A stretch of DNA of 64,000 nt, from NCBI GenBank assembly GCA_028673005.1, contig CM054116.1, positions 24,343,840 through 24,407,839 on the forward strand. Direction: 5' to 3'. A model generated the notes under the pieces. That model ran no database searches. It was not told where the DNA came from and worked only from the letters and a program-made list of their open reading frames with translations. This DNA comes from Tanypteryx hageni. Lineage: Eukaryota > Arthropoda > Insecta > Odonata > Petaluridae. The translations under genes were made by a program, and so were the position numbers. Positions 63,616 to 64,000 of this stretch are shown here, piece by piece; position 1 is the first letter of the stretch, and every line of letters begins with the position of its first letter.

Positions 63616-64000
63616 GTAAAATTTTATATTTAACATTTTTATAAAAGTCACAAGAACTGATTAGTTTTTGGTAAAAATCGGTCAACCGGAAATGGGTGTT
63701 CACTCTTGTCACTTATCTGTTATTTTGAAATATTTGCTTTAATATTCTATAAATGTAAATGGTATCGGAATAAAAGTTGTAGGAAATTTAATTTTCTGCA
63801 ACCTTTGTTTGAAACATTTTTCCATATAATGCATTGTTTAAGAGATATCTTATATTTTTAGCTGCCACCACCACGCCACCTACCGACGACTATTGTTAAC
63901 AATTGACGCTTAAGTTACGTCTTAGTATTGCTCCTTTTCCTTTTCTTAATTGTTGCTTTGTGGCTATATCCAATATCAGAAGGCTATTGTTTGAATTTAT

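Larger units (their letters stand above)
60620..64000 (+). repeat. Dispersed repeat R1, copy 4, split by a hAT and a foldback element
   Basis: R1 sequence at 60620-60652 continues at 63225-63408 and 63616-64000 once the hAT (60653-63224) and the foldback (63409-63615) are taken out. Blocks gtgggtgctctaattcaaa, ttttggtaaaaatcggtcaa and ctatatccaatatcagaagg match the other copies. It continues past the window end. Confidence 0.88.

Overview
This is an AT-rich, transposon-packed piece of a eukaryotic (animal) genome. There are no bacterial operons, ribosome binding sites or long uninterrupted genes. Coding sequence is split into short exons with GT/AG borders, and most of the rest is decayed transposable elements. 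The mix of piggyBac, pogo/Tigger, hAT, Harbinger, mariner-like, LINE and tRNA-SINE elements suggests an invertebrate, probably an arthropod. That is an inference, because no diagnostic host gene other than SMC5 is visible.

The one host gene I can support is SMC5, the core subunit of the SMC5/6 DNA-repair complex, on the minus strand. Twelve exons between 47062 and 7727 join in phase into 636 uninterrupted codons. They run from the end of the N-terminal ATPase head (CQFLPQDRV motif), through the first coiled coil, the hinge and part of the returning coiled coil. The extreme N-terminus (Walker A) and the C-terminal head (signature motif, Walker B) are not found in the window. The exons make up under 5% of the roughly 39 kb they span, so the window is essentially the inflated introns of one gene.

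Layout by region: 1-7.7 kb is intergenic or intronic sequence with a pogo-like transposase remnant that was invaded by a Tigger deletion derivative. 7.7-21.5 kb holds SMC5 exons 12 to 6, with Tigger, hAT and Harbinger miniature elements between them, some nested. 22-31 kb holds hAT, mariner-like, TIR, LINE and Tigger remnants, a tandem duplication and SMC5 exon 5. 31.7-34.1 kb is a piggyBac copy with intact TTAA ends. 34.5-37.1 kb is a LINE reverse transcriptase bracketed by GA-rich repeats. 37.3-38.9 kb has SMC5 exons 4 to 2. 39.2-44.7 kb has two Tigger elements amid TA microsatellites, one nearly full length. 46.5-47.1 kb has a large foldback and SMC5 exon 1. 47.3-64 kb is a dense series: Tigger, hAT miniature elements, a second piggyBac, a pogo remnant hosting a SINE, and two hAT elements.

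The most unusual signal is a recurring hammerhead-ribozyme-like core (CTGANGA, hairpin, GAAA, minimal stem III, NUH). It is found in two palindromic foldbacks (46.6 and 63.5 kb), in a repeat at 40.8 kb, and more weakly at 27.5 kb. The 63.5 kb foldback has perfect 46-bp arms and a perfect 12-bp target-site duplication, which suggests a small mobile element that inserted as a retroelement. Also notable is an unclassified dispersed repeat with four copies; paralogous copies provide empty sites for insertions found in one of them.
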